25,317 nt of DNA from UBA5336 sp038526245 (GTDB lineage Bacteria > Pseudomonadota > Alphaproteobacteria > Caulobacterales > Hyphomonadaceae), in contig JBCBGZ010000036.1 in the NCBI GenBank assembly GCA_038526245.1, positions 1 through 25,317 on the forward strand. Direction: 5' to 3'. Below, in pieces: positions 22,929-25,317 of this stretch. The translations under genes and the position numbers were made by a program. A model generated the notes under the pieces. It had not been told where the DNA came from. It worked only from the letters and a program-made list of their open reading frames with translations, and searched no databases. How positions within the stretch are numbered: position 1 is the stretch's first letter; the number at the start of each line of letters is the position of its first letter.

Positions 22929-24272
22929 TCAAGCCAGACTTGGCAGGTCAAGCGCCGCCACAATCGCCTCGTAAGCCTCGAGTGCCTCTACTGCGAAATC
23001 GGGATCGGCAAAATCTGAAGGCGACAGCGCGTCTCGGTAGGTCAGCCGTACCACGTCTTGCAACTTATTGATCTTGGCCTCATCCAGGACCACGCCGCCA
23101 TGGACGCCTGCCAGTTCCGCATCTGTCAGCACGACACGCAGCCGCAAACACGCTGGCCCACCGCCATTGCGCATGGATTGGCGCACATCGACATATTCCA
23201 CGCGGCCGATGGGGCCGTTGCCCGCGACCAGAGCCTCGCAATAGCGCGCGGTTGAAGTCGTATCGCGCGTCTCCGTAGGCGCCACGAGCACAAGCCGGTC
23301 TTCACCGGGCATCTGCAAGAGCTGAGAGTTGAAAAGATAGCTCGACACAGCATCCGCAAGGGGCACTTCCGCATCGGGCACCATGACGGGTTTAAGCTCA
23401 TACAAGCCATCGCCTGCCCGGCGCAGCGCATCCAGCGTACCGTCGGTGTCTTCGAATGCATGCTCGTGGAAGAACAGCGTGTCGAGCGTGCCCACGCAGA
23501 CGACATCATTGTGAAACGCCCCCGCATCAATGGCGCGGCGCGCCTGACGGGCAAACACCGTGCGTTCCGGTCTTAGGCCATGGGCCCGCGCAACGGCCTG
23601 GCTTGCCTCGAGGGTCTGTCGCGCAGGAAATCCCGCTGTGCTTTCTCCGGCCCGGCGGCCATAGACGAACAGTTCAGCGCCTTCATCGCCATGGGCGGCA
23701 CACAGGCGAACATGGTTGGCCGCGCCCTCATCCCCAAAATCTGGATGCGAGTGTATCGCCGGGAAAACACGCCCCACAGAAGTGCTCGATGTGGACCTGA
23801 AAACCTGGCGCAAGACCTCAGCGGTTGTCTGGTGTTCGAAACTGCGGTGCAGCATGCTGGTGAGGTTTGCCGCGGTCAGCTTCAACTCACCGTCCAGTGT
23901 GTCGGCAGACGGCGACACCGTCGCTGCGTTTGCCGCCCACATGGAACTGGCGCTGTAAGCTATCTTCAGAAGGCGGGGGTCCGCCCTGGCAGCCGGAGGA
24001 ATGTCTCGCGCGGCATCGAATCCGGTGTGTTCCCCGGTCAGGCGCGTGTCGATGAAAGTCCAGTCGTCGGGCCGGGGTTGAGGCGGCAGTACGCCCTGGG
24101 TCAGCCCTGAGCGCACCATCATCCGCATCTTCTCAAGGCCTTGAAGCGCAGCCTCGCGCGGATTCGACACATCACCAGCGTTCTTGGCGCTGGCGAGGTT
24201 GCCGTCGCTCAGCCCACCATAATTGTGTGTTGGCCCGATCAGACCGTCGAAATTTACCTCGACGGCGCTCAT
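22929..24272 (-). CDS. astB: N-succinylarginine dihydrolase
   Basis: Hydrolyses N2-succinylarginine to succinylornithine, CO2 and ammonia, the second step of the arginine succinyltransferase pathway. The 447 residues match the family length. It opens EVNFDGLIGPTHNYGGLS, characteristic of AstB, and the catalytic residues are placed: Glu182 (DEGAANHVR), His254 (GAFHNDVV) and nucleophile Cys375 (NGGGPACLRLRV), corresponding to Glu174, His248 and Cys365 of E. coli. The start overlaps the astD stop by four bases (ATGA, 24269-24272), so translational coupling is expected. No astC or astE is visible in the window. Confidence 0.96.
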   Translation of the reverse strand: MSAVEVNFDGLIGPTHNYGGLSDGNLASAKNAGDVSNPREAALQGLEKMRMMVRSGLTQGVLPPQPRPDDWTFIDTRLTGEHTGFDAARDIPPAARADPRLLKIAYSASSMWAANAATVSPSADTLDGELKLTAANLTSMLHRSFEHQTTAEVLRQVFRSTSSTSVGRVFPAIHSHPDFGDEGAANHVRLCAAHGDEGAELFVYGRRAGESTAGFPARQTLEASQAVARAHGLRPERTVFARQARRAIDAGAFHNDVVCVGTLDTLFFHEHAFEDTDGTLDALRRAGDGLYELKPVMVPDAEVPLADAVSSYLFNSQLLQMPGEDRLVLVAPTETRDTTSTARYCEALVAGNGPIGRVEYVDVRQSMRNGGGPACLRLRVVLTDAELAGVHGGVVLDEAKINKLQDVVRLTYRDALSPSDFADPDFAVEALEAYEAIVAALDLPSLA

Positions 24273-25317
24273 GAGGGAAAGCCCTGGGCGGAGAGCCGTT
24301 CAGCCTTGTCAGCGACCTGACTTGCCTGCGGCCACGCGCAATAATCGGCCGCGTACCATGCGCTGGGCCGATGATTGCCGGACAAGCCAGGTCCACCAAA
24401 GGGCATCGTCCCGCTCGCGCCCGCGGTGGGACGGTTACGGTTCAGGATTCCCGCACGCATCTGCTCGCTGGCGGTGATCCAGGCCATGTCATCATCGCAG
24501 ACGAGCCCGCCAGCAAGGCCGTAGCGCGTATCGTTGGCCACTTCGATCGCGCGCTCAAACGTCGGCACGCGAATAATTTGCATCAGCGGGCCGAACAGCT
24601 CCTCATCGGGAATGCCTGCACCGCCCGACACATCCATTACGCCTGCGGTGACAAAGCCCTTATCGCTATCTGCCTGGACCAATGGCGACAGGATTTTCCC
24701 ACCTTTGCTCTCCAGCATCGCCTGGAAATCAACTGCGGCCTTTGCGGCGGCCGGGGAAACCAATGGGCCCATGAATATTCCAGGCTCGTCCCAACTGCCG
24801 ATTTTCAACCCTTCGGCCCGCGCGATGATCGCATCGACGACCTGATCACCCCAACTCCCCTCGGGTAGGATCACCCGGCGCGAACAGGAACAGCGCTGAC
24901 CCGTTGTCAGGAAGGCGCCCTGGGCAGCAATATCGGCGGCCGCGTCTACGCCTGCTGGTTCCCATATGATGAGCGGGTTGTTCCCACCCATTTCCAAGGC
25001 CAGCAGGATCTCCGGCCGACCTCCGAAATGCTTGTGGAAAAAAGTCCCTGTCTTCGCTGATCCAGTGAACAGGAGGCCATCGATATCGGCTTCCAGAAGT
25101 GCGGCGCCCGTTTCGCGTCCACCCTGAACAACCGAGAGACATCCCTTGGGCAGTCCGGCGGATTCAAAACACTCTACCATGATGGTCGCAACGGATGGCG
25201 CCAACTCAGACGGTTTGAAAACGCACGTGTTCCCGGCGAGCAGGGCCGGAACGATGTGTCCATTCGGCAAGTGACCCGGAAAGTTAAACGGACCAAACAC
25301 AGCCATCACGCCATGGG
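24269..25317 (-). CDS. astD: N-succinylglutamate 5-semialdehyde dehydrogenase, C-terminal part (runs off the right edge)
   Basis: An NAD-dependent aldehyde dehydrogenase of the AST pathway, oxidising succinylglutamate semialdehyde to succinylglutamate. About 349 residues are visible; by comparison with the family, roughly 130-140 N-terminal residues lie beyond the window. It reads HGVMAVFGPFNFPGHLPNGH at the edge, the AstD-specific glycine-rich entry, with the FTGSAKTGTFFHKHF cofactor loop, catalytic Glu in LALEMGGNNPLI and the catalytic Cys in TTGQRCSCSRRV (as in AstD GQRCTCARR). The ending TMPFGGPGLSGNHRPSAWYAADYCAWP is also AstD-like. An in-frame GTG at 25309 is internal and not the start. 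Overlap with astB places them in one operon, probably with astA further right. Confidence 0.94.
   Translation of the reverse strand, partial: HGVMAVFGPFNFPGHLPNGHIVPALLAGNTCVFKPSELAPSVATIMVECFESAGLPKGCLSVVQGGRETGAALLEADIDGLLFTGSAKTGTFFHKHFGGRPEILLALEMGGNNPLIIWEPAGVDAAADIAAQGAFLTTGQRCSCSRRVILPEGSWGDQVVDAIIARAEGLKIGSWDEPGIFMGPLVSPAAAKAAVDFQAMLESKGGKILSPLVQADSDKGFVTAGVMDVSGGAGIPDEELFGPLMQIIRVPTFERAIEVANDTRYGLAGGLVCDDDMAWITASEQMRAGILNRNRPTAGASGTMPFGGPGLSGNHRPSAWYAADYCAWPQASQVADKAERLSAQGFPS

Noticed and set aside
1..25317. tRNA or rRNA genes, insertion sequences, CRISPR arrays, prophage or attachment sites
   Set aside because: No cloverleaf, transposase motif, regularly spaced direct repeat or integrase was seen by eye on either strand; weak or diverged examples could be missed without a search tool.

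Overview
The window is compact, GC-rich chromosomal DNA with typical alphaproteobacterial content: a PutA without a DNA-binding head, a ppx/gppA-rlmE pair, HspQ, guaA behind an RsmB-type methyltransferase, and the AST arginine pathway. My inference is a Caulobacterales/Hyphomonadales-like marine or oligotrophic alphaproteobacterium; this is family recognition, not a database match. I see no tRNA, rRNA, IS element, CRISPR array or phage gene. Both edges cut genes: putA on the left (its C-terminal part is missing) and astD on the right (its N-terminus is missing).

Layout. 1-1292 (-) is the start of putA (proline to glutamate). Divergent from it, 1401-6485 (+) is a carbohydrate block: a GT4 glycosyltransferase, otsA, otsB and a GH15 glycosidase, which would make trehalose and possibly hydrolyse an alpha-glucoside. 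6489-12201 (-) is a tripartite RND efflux operon (outer-membrane lipoprotein, adaptor, inner-membrane pump). Its outer-membrane gene carries one in-frame amber codon, and a 21-bp palindrome sits just upstream of it. 12310-15728 (-) is an operon of an rsmB-like rRNA methyltransferase, a DUF4160/DUF2442 pair and guaA, coupled by short overlaps. 15806-16411 (+) is a GNAT acetyltransferase, convergent with an SDR oxidoreductase (16408-17178, -). 17316-17963 (+) holds a 75-residue putative HTH protein and a 117-residue three-helix membrane protein, neither of known function. 17953-21768 (-) is ppx/gppA, rlmE, a cysteine-rich lipoprotein and guaB. 21821-22264 (+) is an N-terminally extended HspQ. 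22261 to the right edge (-) is astD, astB and a MaiA-like zeta glutathione transferase.

How the genes work together. GuaB (IMP to XMP) and GuaA (XMP to GMP) are both here, about 4 kb apart and in the same orientation, each grouped with RNA-modification or (p)ppGpp/polyphosphate-related genes. Arginine (AST) and proline (PutA) catabolism both end in glutamate. OtsA and OtsB make the osmolyte trehalose, and the GH15 enzyme overlapping otsB by 4 nt may recycle it or act on a related glucan.

The observations most worth checking are the amber codon in the efflux channel gene, the DUF4160/DUF2442 pair translationally coupled to guaA, the two palindromes in front of the efflux operon and the small HTH gene, and the hairpin that includes the guaB ribosome-binding site. 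None of these proves a new system; they are leads.
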